From contig NC_091193.1 in the NCBI RefSeq assembly GCF_040958095.1, positions 21,328,510 to 21,392,509 on the forward strand: a DNA stretch of 64,000 bases, given 5' to 3'. Positions 1 to 9,830 of this stretch are shown here, piece after piece (the first letter of the stretch is position 1; the number at the start of each line of letters is the position of its first letter). The notes under the pieces are model-generated. The model saw only the letters and a program-made list of their open reading frames with translations. It was not told the DNA's origin and ran no database searches. Position numbers and translations under genes: made by a program. This DNA comes from Procambarus clarkii. Taxonomy: Eukaryota > Arthropoda > Malacostraca > Decapoda > Cambaridae.

Positions 1-263
1 AACTGTGTATGGAGTCAGCCTCCACCACATCACTGCCTAATGCATTCCACCTGTTAACTACTCTGACACTAAGAGCGAGTGTGTGTGTGAGTGCGAGTGT
101 GTTTGAGAGCGAGCGAGTGTGTCAACAAGTGTGTTAATGAGTGCGCCAGCTGTAGGAATAACTTGTACACCGGAAATCCTGTGGAAGCCGAGAGTGAATG
201 AACTACACAACACCAGAGTGCGTCAGCGAGGGTGCGTTAAAGACGCACTGGTGTGCGTTGCAG
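1..263. other. Intron of trp with LINE-tail fragment and GT-rich tract
   Basis: Bases about 20-75 resemble the decapod repeat that also occurs near 58080-58150 (the phrase 'gcctccaccac...ttccacc...actactct'). That suggests a small LINE 3' fragment. Bases about 70-135 are GT/GAGT-rich simple sequence. The stretch ends in a plausible acceptor (gcag at 260-263) for the first visible trp exon. The short open frames here overlap the acceptor and look accidental. Confidence 0.4.
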
Positions 264-447
264 GGGGTGATGAGGAACCTGGTGCGTCGGTACGTGACCA
301 AGGAGCAGAGGAAAACGGACGAGCGCGTCATCAACGAGGACGACATCAACGAGGTGAAGCATGACATCAACTCCTTCAAGTACGAGGTGCTCAACATTCT
401 CAAGATCAACAACTGGGAGACGGGCACAGCGCACCACAAGACTGAAG
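264..447 (+). CDS. trp: trp exon A (post-TRP-box segment)
   Basis: Acceptor gcag ends at 263 and donor GTCAGT starts at 448. The exon encodes GVMRNLVRRYV followed by an acidic/helical stretch (NEDDINEVKHDINSFKYEV), one of the best conserved C-terminal blocks of arthropod TRP channels. It leaves one base that joins the next exon as a glycine codon. Confidence 0.88.
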
Positions 448-2488
448 GTCAGTAACCCGTCCTCCCACTTAATACATCCCATTTCAAACCGGATTTCGAC
501 CAATCCATCAAAAAAGCGACGTGTTTGCAAGAATGAAAGCGCCGTAATATCGACGTTTTCTATGCAGTGGTCTTGATGCACAACAGTTGCAATTTTTACG
601 TAGTGGTAAATCGAAAGAACGAGTGACTGTGTTAAGAATATAATAATACAGGAAATTGGAGAAAGCCTATTGACCCGCATGAGGCTTTACACCAACTCTA
701 CTCTATGTCTATTGTGCTACCCGGCAACTTTATAAATCGATGAATTTCCAAGACAATGTTTACCCAGATCTTGTATTTTTTTACCCAGATCTTGTATTTT
801 TTTACCCAGATCTTGTATTTTTTTACCCAGATCTTGTATTTTTTACTCAGATCTTGTAATTTTTTACCCAGATCTTATATTTTTTACTCAGATCTTGTAT
901 TTTTTTTACCCAGATCTTGTATTATTTTACTCAGATCTTGTAATTTTTTTACCCAGATATTGTATTTTTTACTCAGATCTTGTAATTTTTTACCCAGATC
1001 TTGTATTTTTTTACCCAGATCTTAAATTTGTATATATATATCTAAATTTATCCAATTTGTTTCCACTGTTTTGTGAACTCATGAGTGACATTCATTCTTC
1101 CTATATATATTCAAATCACGCCTCCCTAAATACTACACTCACGAGCCGCAAATACAAACACTTACTAACAGTTCCAAAACACCGAACCTAAACTATGCAT
1201 GAAAATATAATATATAATAATATTTATATCATTACGCAGTGCGTTAAAATTGCTGAATTCGTTTTTTAATGTGTTGTGCGCAGGTTGGATGAGCATAACC
1301 AGAGGAGGAAGGATGTAAAATACATACACAGCTTCCTCGATAACTTATGATGTATATATTTCTCTTTGAGCGATTCACAGCGCGTATATTGTTACTTTAG
1401 TGATTTATTGCTCCAGCGACTGTTAATGGCTTCTACCTCCTGACGACCTGTTGACCCCCCTTGCCCCCCCAGGAGCTCTGGGCAAGAAGCAGCAGACGAG
1501 GGAACGCAGACTCCTCAAGGGCTTCAACATTGGTCTGGTGGAGGGTCTCGACATCTCCAACATGGCCGGAGTTCAAAAGTCTCTCAGCGTCCTGGAAAAC
1601 TTACATCTCAAGGTGGGAGGACAGTGTCAGGGTGACGGGGGGGGGGGCAGTGCCTGGGCGAGGTGATGGAACAGTGTCAGGGTGATGGAACAGTGTCAGG
1701 GTGATGCAACAGTGGGAGGGTGATGGAACAGTGTCAGGGTGATGGAACAGTGTCAGGGTGATGCAACAGTGGGAGGGTGATGCAACAGTGGGAGGGTGAT
1801 GGAACAGTGTCAGGGTGATGGAACAGTGTCAGGGTGATGGAACAGTGTCAGGGTGATGCAACAGTGGGAGGGTGATGGAACAGTGTCAGGGTGATGGAAC
1901 AGTGTCAGGGTGATGGAACAGTGTCAGGGTGATGGAACAGTGTCAGGGTGATGGAACAGTGTCAGGGTGATGCAACAGTGGGAGGGTGATGGAACAGTGT
2001 CAGGGTGATGGAACAGTGTCAGGGTGATGCAACATTGGGAGGGTGATGGAACAGTGTCAGGGTGATGGAACAGTGTCAGGGTGATGGAACAGTGTCAGGG
2101 TGATGGAACAGTGTCAGGGTGATGCAACAGTGGGAGGGTGATGGAACAGTGTCAGGGTGATGGAACAGTGTCAGGGTGATGGAACAGTGTCAGGGTGATG
2201 GAACAGTGTCAGGGTGATGCAACAGTGGGAGGGTGATGGAACAGTGTCAGGGTGATGGAACAGTGTCAGGGCGATGGAACAGTGTCAGGGTGATGGAACA
2301 GTGTCAGGGTGATGCAACAGTGAGAGGGTGATGGAACAGTGTTAGGGTGATGGAACAGTGTCAGGGTGATGGAACAGTGTCAGGGTGATGCAACAGTGGG
2401 AGGGTGAGGGAACATGGTTCAGGTGAGGGAACAGTGCAAGGGTGAGGCGGTGTTCCCTAAAGCTTTAGAATTTAATTTTAGTTAAATA

Positions 2489-2530
<42 letters not shown>

Positions 2531-5500
2531 GAAGACTAGGATGTGAAGGTAGAGGGGTGATATATAGAGATATATAAGAGTAGAGAGGGTAGTGACGCCT
2601 GGTGCTCCCGCAGGGGAAGAAGAAGAGGGACTGGAACCAGATGGTGCGCAAGAGCGTGAGAGACCGGGACCACATCGGCTCCAGCAAGACCAGCAATCAG
2701 CGGCAGAGTCTCAGGGCGTGTACCCGCAGCAACAGCCGCACCTGGAAATCGGTGAGTGAGAGGGAAGATGGGAAAGGAAGGGACTGTGAGCGCTGGGAAG
2801 TACAGGGAAGGGTAGCGGTGAATAGCGTGGCGAGGATACCTTACCTTGAGGTTACCTTGAGGTGCTTCCGGGGCTTAGCGTCCCCGCGGCCCGGTCGTCG
2901 ACCAGGCCTCCTGGTTGCCGGACTGATCAACCAGGCTGATGGCTAATGCAGGATGTGGTGTTGCTGTTGACAATAACGCTTCAACAGGATGATACAACGC
3001 TTGTGGTCCAATCTGTCCTCTTACAAAGAACGTCGCTTTTCGCTCGTATGCGTTACGTAAGGCCAAAAATTGTCGTACTGGAAAATGGAAGCGGCTGGCG
3101 AAAGTGACGTACTGGCCCCTTTTCTGTTTTGGGTCCCCCTGGTAGGTTAGGAGAGGACACTTTAAATTGACCGTTTTCTTGACGTTGGGGAACCTTAGTA
3201 GGACTTGCTGATTGGTGACACAGTTCCGGCGTTCTATGCAAATGACACAGCCAAGAGCTGACAAGGAGTTCATCTGTGATACATCTACAAGACATGGAGG
3301 TGACACACAGACAATGTGACACAGAGGATGACACAGACAATAAGTTATATCAACTCAGAGTGACAGACTGAGACAGTGCAGGTAACACGTGATGAGGGAG
3401 ACAGATATTGACAGGCAACACGTGGTGCTCCGGGTGTCACGGACAGATGACACAACTAGATATGATGACCAAACCACACACCAGAAAATGAAGAAACGAC
3501 GACGTTTCGGTCCGACTTGATAATTACACGACTTGATAATGGTCCAGGACGGACCGAAACGTCATCGTCTCTCCACCTTCTAGTGTGTGGTCTGGTCAGC
3601 CACGTTATTGTGACTCATCTTCCGACACGACTAGAGGTTGACACAAGGAGACACCTACACAGGATAACATCAAGCGTGACACACCCAACATGAGACTGTA
3701 GCATTTAGGATGTTGATGAAGGAAGCCTTCAGAACACTACATGCCACACGGACTCCAGTCCCGGCATGGAACTCTACCTGCAAAAAGATAAAGCCAAACT
3801 AAAAAAAATGAAGCAAGGCTCGTGTCATAACAGTAATAAGATAGACAGTGGGGAAAAGGTTGAAGAAGCTGAACGCTTGAAGATAAGCGAAATCGAGGGG
3901 ACATGATAACGACATATAGGATTCTCAGCGAAATTGATGAGGTGGGAAAAATATAAGGCGCTGTTAAGCATAGTTTAGGGTAGAACAAGAGGACGTGGAT
4001 GGAGACTTGAGGAGCAGATGAGTCAGAGAAATGTCAGTAACAATTTGTTCACGATAACCGTAGTGAACAAGTGAAATGACGTAGAAGGAGAGAGAGCAGA
4101 AGCCAACACAGTAAATAGTTTCAAAAGTTGATATAACAAGACACATGAAGGTCTAAACAGCTGGCGTATGCGTGCTTCAGGACTTGTGCTTCACCCTACA
4201 ACCAAATTAAGGGAGAACTCGAGCAGTGAGGGACTAGTATATGTTGACACAGAGCGATAGAGACCGAGGGTGGGATAGAGAGCAATAGAGACCGAGGGTG
4301 GGAGAGAGAGAGCGATAGAGACCGAGGGTGGGAGAAGATAACATCAGAGAGACCCAGACAACGGGGGATATCCGCTAGGGCACTCAGTGATAAAGATGAT
4401 ATAAATTAGGTTACAAACAACGTCCAGGATACAGTAGCGAGGCGAGATGATGACTGTACCAACACATCCGGCGGGTAAAGAATCAAGATAAAATAACAAT
4501 AACGGGAGAACAACGGGACAAAAAATGTAGCAGAAAGCTCTGCTTTCTTCAAAGTGTGTGTGTGTGTGTGTGTGGTGGAATTCCTTGTAAGATGTCCTAA
4601 ATCTTTAATATTTGACAATAAATGTTTTAATACATGTTTAAAATAATAATCATCTTGGCTCCATAACAAGAATGTGACTGTCGCCCTCTCCACAGGTCCA
4701 GTTCTACCAGAAGCGTGGAGTGTTTATGGGAGGAGAGATCAACCCCATTATGCTCAACGAGGCTTCCAAGTGCCGCAAGACTCAGGTCAGTCTCCTTGTA
4801 GGTGTCACGTGATCCAGATTTTGTGGTGTTCCTAAGTTACGGTCAAATACAACAGTATTTTATTCTTAACTGCGTTCCACCCTCTTCCTTTGTCATTCCT
4901 TACACGTATTCTTCCATTCCCCAGCATGCGCGGAAGTACGGTCGGGGATGGCGCGCTCTCCAGAGCATGCAAGTTGACGGCGACTTCACTCGGGACGGTC
5001 TCGAATCCAGGATTCGAAGTGCGTCTTCAATCAGCGACGCCTCTCCCTCCTGCCCCTCCGTCAGTATGCAGCCTCCCACGCCTCCCGCCCACTCCCGCAA
5101 GCAGCATGAGGAACCAAAGAAAAATGAAGAGACCCAGAAGGTCTCCAGTGAACGAAGGAAATCAGTTCCCATTGGCTCGCTGGACAAGTCTGCAAGCAAA
5201 TCTTCGGCGGTGACGTCATCCGAGGCAACTGCAGCAGAAGGTTCCAAACCCTTTGAAGCCCCAAAACCATCTGAATCCCCTAAGCCATCTGAAAGTCATA
5301 AGCTTTCAGCTGCGCCAAAACCATCTGAATCCCCTAAGCCATCTGAAGGTCATAAGCCTTCAGCTGCGCCAAAACCATCTGAATCCCCTAGACCAACTGG
5401 TGTTCCGAAGCCAGGAGAATCAGATCGTTCTAAATCCCCAAAGCCACAGGCGGCCAGACCCTCCCCTTCATCTAAACCAGACATGTCTGAAGCTTCCGGC

Positions 5501-5542
5501 GTGTCGTTGATCACCAAACAAAAGAGAACAGGATGGTTGTAG
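264..5542 (+). CDS. trp: TRP cation channel (phototransduction TRP/TRPC class), 3' half, five exons
   Basis: Exons 264-447, 1473-1612, 2614-2751, 4696-4785 and 4925-5542 join in frame to about 389 C-terminal residues. In flies, TRP channels carry the light-activated Ca2+/Na+ current of rhabdomeric photoreceptors downstream of phospholipase C. Seen here: the conserved segment VMRNLVRRYV, the acidic EDDINEVK stretch, and RERRLLKGFN, which matches the calmodulin/IP3-receptor-binding region. The tail is rich in Lys-Pro with an 18-residue repeat (APKPSESPKPSE type), and the protein stops at Gly-Trp-Leu. Fly TRP is known for KP repeats, and as I recall it also ends in GWL, contacting the INAD PDZ scaffold. 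Ankyrin repeats, the six membrane segments and the TRP box lie upstream of the window. Alternatives are TRP-gamma or TRPL paralogues, but the KP tail favours TRP itself. Confidence 0.85.
448..1472 (+). other. trp intron with a 13-copy AT-rich tandem repeat
   Basis: It is GT-AG with a C-rich acceptor tract at 1455-1472. It holds the tandem array annotated separately at about 755-1030. I see no coding sequence in the rest. Confidence 0.7.
755..1030 (+). repeat. Tandem repeat, 21-23 bp unit, about 13 copies
   Basis: The unit is TTTTTACCCAGATCTTGTAT with length variation in the T run. Copies with ACCCAG and ACTCAG are interspersed. The unit carries a BglII-type AGATCT palindrome. Open frames across it only translate the repeat and are not genes. 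Confidence 0.95.
1473..1612 (+). CDS. trp: trp exon B (CaM/IP3R-binding segment)
   Basis: Acceptor cccccag ends at 1472 and donor is GTGGGA at 1613. It reads GALGKKQQTRERRLLKGFNI and on to ENLHLK. The RR-x-KGFN signature is the calmodulin/IP3-receptor binding region of TRPC channels. Phase 1 in, phase 0 out. Confidence 0.88.
1655..2440 (+). repeat. 19-bp minisatellite, about 40 units of two types
   Basis: Type A is GATGGAACAGTGTCAGGGT and type B is GATGCAACAGTGGGAGGGT. B units recur after short runs of A units (commonly two to five), so the array has a higher-order structure. The last units (from about 2400) degrade into 'gtgagggaaca' variants. Confidence 0.96.
2488..2528 (+). repeat. (TTA)n microsatellite
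   Basis: Uninterrupted TTA repeats of about 13 copies inside a trp intron. Confidence 0.95.
2614..2751 (+). CDS. trp: trp exon C (basic segment)
   Basis: The 46 codons are flanked by cag at 2613 and GTGAGT at 2752. It encodes GKKKRDWNQMVRKSVRDRDH followed by a Ser/Arg-rich stretch. This lysine/arginine-rich part lies between the CaM-binding region and the variable tail of TRP channels. Confidence 0.82.
2831..2945 (-). mobile_element. SINE/LINE tail fragment
   Basis: On the minus strand this reads as an imperfect copy of the tail at 31690-31785: GGCCTGGTCGACGACCGGGC, then GCGGGGACGC, CCCCG and CTCAAGGTAA. The shared tail marks it as the 3' end of the same SINE (or partner LINE) family. Confidence 0.5.
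3490..3620. repeat. Inverted repeat with 'cgtttcggtccg' arms, Penelope-associated
   Basis: GACGACGTTTCGGTCCG near 3497 and CGGACCGAAACGTCATCGTC near 3552 form inverted arms around a short spacer. The downstream phrase 'ctagtgtgtggtctggtcagccacgttattgtgactc' has a match near 62910-62956. It is probably a terminal fragment of a Penelope-like element. Confidence 0.5.
4245..4345 (+). repeat. Short tandem repeat, about 31 bp, three copies
   Basis: Three copies of a unit containing 'atagagaccgagggtgggag' separated by GA-rich sequence. Confidence 0.85.
4696..4785 (+). CDS. trp: trp exon D
   Basis: The 30 codons are flanked by ctccacag at 4695 and GTCAGT at 4786. It encodes VQFYQKRGVFMGGEINPIML and ends NEASKCRKTQ. 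Phase 0 on both sides fits exons C and E. I assign it by frame, splice signals and position rather than by a recognised motif. Confidence 0.72.
4925..5542 (+). CDS. trp: trp terminal exon: KP-repeat tail and GWL end
   Basis: Acceptor ccccag ends at 4924 and the TAG stop is 5540-5542. After HARKYGRGWRALQSM comes a Ser/Pro/Lys-rich low-complexity tail. It holds about ten Lys-Pro dipeptides and an 18-residue (54-bp) tandem unit of APKPSESPKPSE type. The last residues are KQKRTGWL. KP repeats are a hallmark of fly TRP, and a C-terminal GWL would suit PDZ-scaffold binding. The tail is expected to be cytoplasmic and disordered. Confidence 0.85.
   Translation, partial: HARKYGRGWRALQSMQVDGDFTRDGLESRIRSASSISDASPSCPSVSMQPPTPPAHSRKQHEEPKKNEETQKVSSERRKSVPIGSLDKSASKSSAVTSSEATAAEGSKPFEAPKPSESPKPSESHKLSAAPKPSESPKPSEGHKPSAAPKPSESPRPTGVPKPGESDRSKSPKPQAARPSPSSKPDMSEASGVSLITKQKRTGWL
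5250..5400 (+). repeat. 54-bp coding tandem repeat in trp
   Basis: About 2.5 copies of the 54-bp unit starting 'gcgccaaaaccatctgaatc'. It encodes the KP-rich 18-residue motif and is in frame, so copy number changes would lengthen the tail without a frameshift. Confidence 0.9.
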
Positions 5543-6164
5543 TGCCGCCACACACACACACATATATATATACATATCGGGCCAACCCATACCCTCCCCA
5601 AATCACGCTTCCCACCCCATGCAACTGCACTTTCCCTTCTACCCCACATTGCATCCAATCCCATCTGCTCCATCCCACCTTTCAATGGCTTCCTCCACCT
5701 CTCCGCTCTCAAACCCCGCCCAATCCTCGCCCCTCATCTGCACCTCACCTCCCATATGACCTCCCCTCACCTTACGATCCTCCTCACCTCACGACCACCT
5801 CACCTCTTCACTGTCCACAAAACCCTTTCTCTTCCCCCACTTCCATCATCGGTCCACAAAACCCTTTCTCTTCCCCCACTTCCATCATCGGTCCCCACCT
5901 CCCACTTCCCGTCCTTCTAACCCAAAATCCACACCTACCCCTGATTCCCCACCCCCCTGCAAATCCTCTGACTAATACAACCTATCTCCCACTCACACCC
6001 CCATGCTCCATTCTCCCCTCTTCCCCCACCTCTCAACCTCTATCTGACTCTCAGCCTCACTCTACCTCTCAAACTCCCTATGCCTTTCAGACCCATTATG
6101 CCCTCCTGACTCACCCCCCCCCCCCCTTAGCTGCCCAAACCCCTTTCGCCCCTCAGAGAAAGGG
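5543..6164 (+). other. C-rich region after the trp stop; 3' UTR or LINE 5' part
   Basis: A (CA)n/(TA)n microsatellite sits at 5552-5576, followed by strongly C/T-rich sequence with a direct duplication of about 38 bp (5814-5851 and 5852-5889). One frame stays open from 5533 to 6222 as a Pro/Ser/Thr-rich chain running into the LINE endonuclease remnant. It could be the proline-rich start of the LINE ORF, or an open frame due to low TA content. No clear trp polyadenylation signal precedes the LINE; AATAAA at about 6231-6237 is inside it. Confidence 0.45.
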
Positions 6165-6899
6165 TGAACTCTTATACCAGAGTTTCCAAGAAGAATCTCA
6201 AGGTTTGGTACGCCAATGCTGATGGGGTATCCAATAAAGCAGAAGAAATAAAATAGAGAGTGAGGCAGATCCTGACATAATTGCAATAGTGGAAACTAAA
6301 ATAAATGACATGATCTCGGAAGCAATGTTTCCAGGGGGGGGGGGTACTAAGTGATAAGAAAAGAAACAGAGACAATGAGGGGGAATGGCACTCCTAATAA
6401 AACGGAAATGAAAGTTTGATGATCTTAAAAATCGGGGTACTAATGAACACACAAGCTCCATACATGGAACTCTGACAGCAGATGGGAAAAAAGATTGTGA
6501 TCTTGATAAACAGTAGAAGGGCCCAGGCAGGAGTATGATGACAACAACAAGGCATGTATAGATGAACTACAGAGGACAGCAACAACAGCTCACAGAATGA
6601 GAGCGAAGCTGCTGGTCATGGGGGACCTAAATCATGGAGGGATCAGTTTCCTGACACAGCATGTGAAGGAAGACACAAGGGGAAGAGGAGGGATACAGAG
6701 CCTATAATAAAAAGTATCAAGCGCCTGCTATCCATAATAGACCCATTCACTGCCCTTTATCATTGTTTCCACATGTTTGAAGAGGTAGATAGGCAATATT
6801 CGTACTTGATCATGCAGATCCGATCAATATAAGTGTATTGATCCCTGTTGAGGCGTTGAATGAAGGATTAGAACCTGGCCAACGTCAGACGCAGCACTA

Positions 6900-7115
6900 C
6901 AGAAGGTAGAGACACTGCCAGAGAGGTGAAGACAGGCTTCCAGGGGTAGAGAAAGGTTCCATAGAGGTAAAAAAGGCTTCCAGGGATGTAGAAAGAGGCT
7001 TCCATGTAGAGATAAGCTTCCAGGGAAGTAGAAAGAGGCTTCCAGTGAGGTAGATAGGCTTCCAGGGAGGTATAGAGGCTTCCAGGTAAGTAGAGGGAGG
7101 CTGCCAGATAAATAT
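6900..7115 (+). repeat. Degenerate 'gaggcttccagggaggtag' tandem repeat
   Basis: About nine irregular copies of a roughly 20-27 bp unit (gaggcttccagggaagtaga). Minus-strand open frames here translate the repeat only. Confidence 0.85.
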
Positions 7116-7674
7116 ATAGTTATTTTTACGCCCTTTTGTCTTGTGTACACTTTTGACATAATTGTCGCGTCTTATCATTTATCTTTGTCATTAGTCTTCA
7201 TTGTTGTATTATAAATAAATAAGATGAAATATTTGTTGTTATTATTTATTCCGGAGACCAAAAGATAAAAAATGGTTGTTAAACGATTTGGCGGGTCGTA
7301 TTCCAGGGAACATGGGATTAAGGACTTGCCCGAAACGCTATGCGTGTTAGTGGCTGTACAAGAATGTACGAACTCTTGTATTTATAAATAAAAAATATAA
7401 ATAAATAAATAAAAAATAAATGGGAGAATACTGGAGTGGATAAAATGTGGAGTGGATTGTCTCCTAAACAAATGGTTAAAACAGAAAAAAAGGGTCGTGC
7501 TAAATGGGAATGAACCTGACTGGCGATATGTGGGAGTCCATTTTGGGGCCAACCTTTTTTGTCATATACATCAATGACATATATGAGAATATTACGAACC
7601 ATATCATCAAATTTGCAGATGACACTCAGATCTACATGGTAAAGTAGGAAGTGAAAATGATATTGAGACGTTAC

Positions 7675-7818
7675 AGGTGCCCATTCACTGTTGGGTGAAC
7701 AGAGGCTACACTTAAGGACTGATGTCCAGTAAATCCTCCCCGGCCAGGATACAAACCCAAGCCAAAGCGCTCGCGAAACGCCAGGCGAGTGTGTTACCAC
7801 TTCGCCACGAGGACTGCC
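7675..7818 (-). mobile_element. tRNA-derived SINE
   Basis: Minus strand: CAGTCCTCGTGGCGAAGTGG (Pol III A box TGGCGAAGTGG), then GGTTTGTATCC (degenerate B box), then the family body ending CACCCAACAGTGAATGGGCA. It is inserted within the LINE reverse-transcriptase remnant. Confidence 0.7.
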
Positions 7819-8060
7819 GTGGCGAAGTGTTAAAAATATAGAAGACAAAGTGAAAAGATCATCAAGGCAAAAGGGGGGGGGGAGACCTTTGACACAGCTA
7901 AAAAAAATAAAATACAAAGAAAAGATCAGGGGCAAATGGGTGAACCATTGACAAGCCGCCGACTTCCTGTCCTCGTCGAGGTCACCAGTACTAGTGGCCC
8001 TCAGGTAAATTCAGGTAAATTTATTATGCTTGTCATACCCATCCCTGTGGGCGGTACTGG

Positions 8061-8790
8061 AAGGGGTCTTGAACTGTTGTTATTGTGACTTTCCTATTGG
8101 ACAGCTTCCGCTAAAGGACCGGCGCCTCCACTTGCCAGACGCACGATTAATACGGAAGCATTTTTTTTTTTTTAACATTTTAGAGACTTGAAATTCTATA
8201 GTTTGCTGATGATTATGGAGTTACCGAGAACTTATAAGCTTTTAAAGCAATGATAGAATATTTCGGCATAATTCTTGTGGCATTAAGAGCCAACGGTAAT
8301 GGACTCTCAAATGAGTGCCAATGCACGAATGTTTAGGTTTATATATAAATAACTATAAAACCGGTTAGTGGCTTTATAAAAAAATTTATATATGCCTGCT
8401 ATGTAAGAATTATACCTTACTCTCCCTGCAATATTCGTGCATAAATATATTAGTATTAATATTATATATGAGTCCGTACGACATGCTGTTATTAGCGGTG
8501 GTGCCAGCTGTTGTTACTATCGGAACATAAACATTGAAGGCGTTGGGGGCGAGTTATCAAGTTATCTCCTGTGGTGTTTACCGCTTGCTGGCTGCACTAG
8601 CCCCCACGGTGGTGCGTCTTGTGGTCATAAGGTAGTTATGACGTGACTCCGACAGAGGCAGGTGGGAGGGGAGAGGTGTGGAGTGAAGGAATGGCTTAGC
8701 TCTTGGTTTGGCTTCTTGGCGTCAGGGAGTCTGTCGGCGTGGAATACAGGAGGTGGAGGAACGCTCGTCTTTCCCCTCAGTTGGCCACTC
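8061..8790. other. Spacer between trp and EHMT; possible promoter/first exon not proven
   Basis: It is mostly AT-rich to about 8470. From about 8475 to 8790 it is richer in G/C and CpG ('ggcgttgggggcgag', 'cccccacggtggtgcgtc'), which could be a regulatory or untranslated first-exon region of the downstream EHMT gene. No coding exon with a matching phase could be proven. Confidence 0.3.
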
Positions 8791-9062
8791 TTGCAGCTCC
8801 ACTTGCGGCCCCCTACAGGTGGCCACACACCTGCAGCTCCACTTGTGGCCTCTCCACCAGTTGGGCCACACACCTGGTGCTCCACTTGTGGCCCCTCCAC
8901 CAGTTGGGCCACACACCTGGAGCTCCACTTGTGGCCCCTCCACCAGTTGGGCCACACACCTGGAGCTCCACTTGTGGCCACCTTCACCAGTTGGGCCACA
9001 CACCTGGAGCGCCACTTGTGGCCCCCTACTGGTGGCCACACTCCTGCAGCTCCACTTGTACT
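8790..9062 (+). repeat. 43-bp minisatellite, about six copies
   Basis: The unit is GCTCCACTTGTGGCCCCTCC followed by ACCAGTTGGGCCACACACCTGGA. All three plus frames and the minus frames are open through the GC-rich array; these ORFs are repeat translations. The array continues after the LINE insertion at about 9482-9600. Confidence 0.93.
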
Positions 9063-9482
9063 CACCTAGTTGTGCTTGCGGGGGTTGAGCTTTGGCTCAT
9101 TGGTCCCGCCTCTCTCAACTGTCAATCAACTGGTGTACAGATTCCTGAGCCTACTGGGCTCTATCATATCTACATTTGAAACTATCTTCTTCTGTCTTAA
9201 TCCTCATAATCTTTGCATCATCAGCAAACATTGAGAGGAACGATTCTATACCCTTTGGGAGCTCATTTACATATATATATATATATATATATCAGAAACA
9301 GTATAGGACCAAGGACTGAACCCTGCGGGACCCCACTGGCGACGCCTCGCCAATCTGAGACCTCGCCCCTCACAGTGACTCGCTGTCGTCTGTTGCTTAG
9401 GTACTCCCTTATCCAGTGGAGTACCTTCCCTTTCACTCCTGCCTGCATCTCCAGCTTGTGCACTAGTCTCTTTATGTGGTAC
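9062..9482 (-). mobile_element. 5'-truncated LINE (RT fragment) inserted in the minisatellite
   Basis: Minus strand: KLEMQAGVKGKVLHWIREYL, then SGVPQGSVLGPILFLIYI, a (TA)n expansion, then NELPKGIESF and MFADDAKIMRI. These are RT domains of a non-LTR element. The 3' end reads CCCCCGCAAGCACAACTAGG and abuts the minisatellite. It is one of the better preserved LINE pieces here but has been truncated. Confidence 0.8.
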
Positions 9483-9830
9483 TGTGGCCCCCTACAGGTG
9501 GCCATACTCCTGCAGTTCCACTTGTGGCTCCCTACAGGTGGCCACACTACTGGAGCACCTCTTGTGTTCCCTTACAGCTGGCAACTCTCCTAGAAGCCCA
9601 CCTGTAGTCCCTTCAGTAAACACCACCACTTGTTGTTTTTGTTAGTTGATTGAAGGACAATGACTAACCTAGACATATGGCCCCTGTTGAAACGGTTCCT
9701 GGTATGAAAATCAAATGGGAGACTATCCTGAAAAAAGATCCACCTGTAGCTGACCACATCACTTGTAGGACTCCACCTGTAGCTGACTAAACCACTTGTA
9801 GTACTCCACCAGCAGCTGACCACATCACAC
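9482..9830 (+). repeat. Continuation and decay of the minisatellite
   Basis: GTGGCCCCCTACAGGTGGCC units at 9484-9560, then weaker 'ccacctgtagctgaccacatcac' units at about 9740-9830. Confidence 0.7.

Larger units (their letters stand above)
1613..2613 (+). other. trp intron dominated by a 19-bp minisatellite
   Basis: Between the splice sites lie the GTGTCAGGGT-type array (about 1655-2440) and a (TTA)n microsatellite (about 2490-2527). The acceptor is ctcccgcag. Confidence 0.75.
2946..4695 (+). other. Rest of the trp intron before exon D
   Basis: No coding exon is seen. About 2950-3200 is a moderately GC-rich block that may be an old repeat. An inverted pair of 'gacgtttcggtccg' words lies at about 3497-3565. 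A GAGACCGAGGGTGGGA tandem is at about 4248-4340 and a (TG)n at 4555-4573. The phrase 'agccacgttattgtgactc' at 3597-3615 recurs at 62938-62956 near a Penelope remnant. Confidence 0.6.
6165..8060 (+). mobile_element. Decayed non-LTR retrotransposon (LINE) with APE endonuclease and RT remnants
   Basis: Frames broken by stops and shifts read YANADGVSNKAEE (start of an APE-type endonuclease), VETKIND, LLVMGDLNHGG near 6610-6640, and then, after a deletion, a reverse transcriptase block (about 7500-7640) with ILGPTFFVIYINDI and IIKFADDTQIYMV. The end (about 7950-8015) carries the tail 'agtggccctcaggtaaattcaggtaaat' that recurs at 23375-23405. It is interrupted by a minus-strand SINE at 7675-7818 and contains a GA-rich minisatellite at about 6900-7110. 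Plus strand; inactive. Confidence 0.8.

Noticed and set aside
756..1191. Open frames with FFTQILYFF-type repeats
   Set aside because: They are translations of the AT-rich tandem repeat inside a trp intron, with no independent coding signal.
755..2440. CRISPR-like repeats
   Set aside because: Units are directly tandem with no unique spacers, in a eukaryotic gene. These are minisatellites.
8475..8790. EHMT first exon
   Set aside because: GC/CpG content is suggestive and a GTAGTT donor-like site exists near 8631, but no start codon and phase combination fits exon 1 convincingly.
8625..9179. Overlapping ORFs of 100-158 codons on both strands
   Set aside because: All come from the 43-bp GC-rich minisatellite. 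Several frames are open at once, which is a composition effect.
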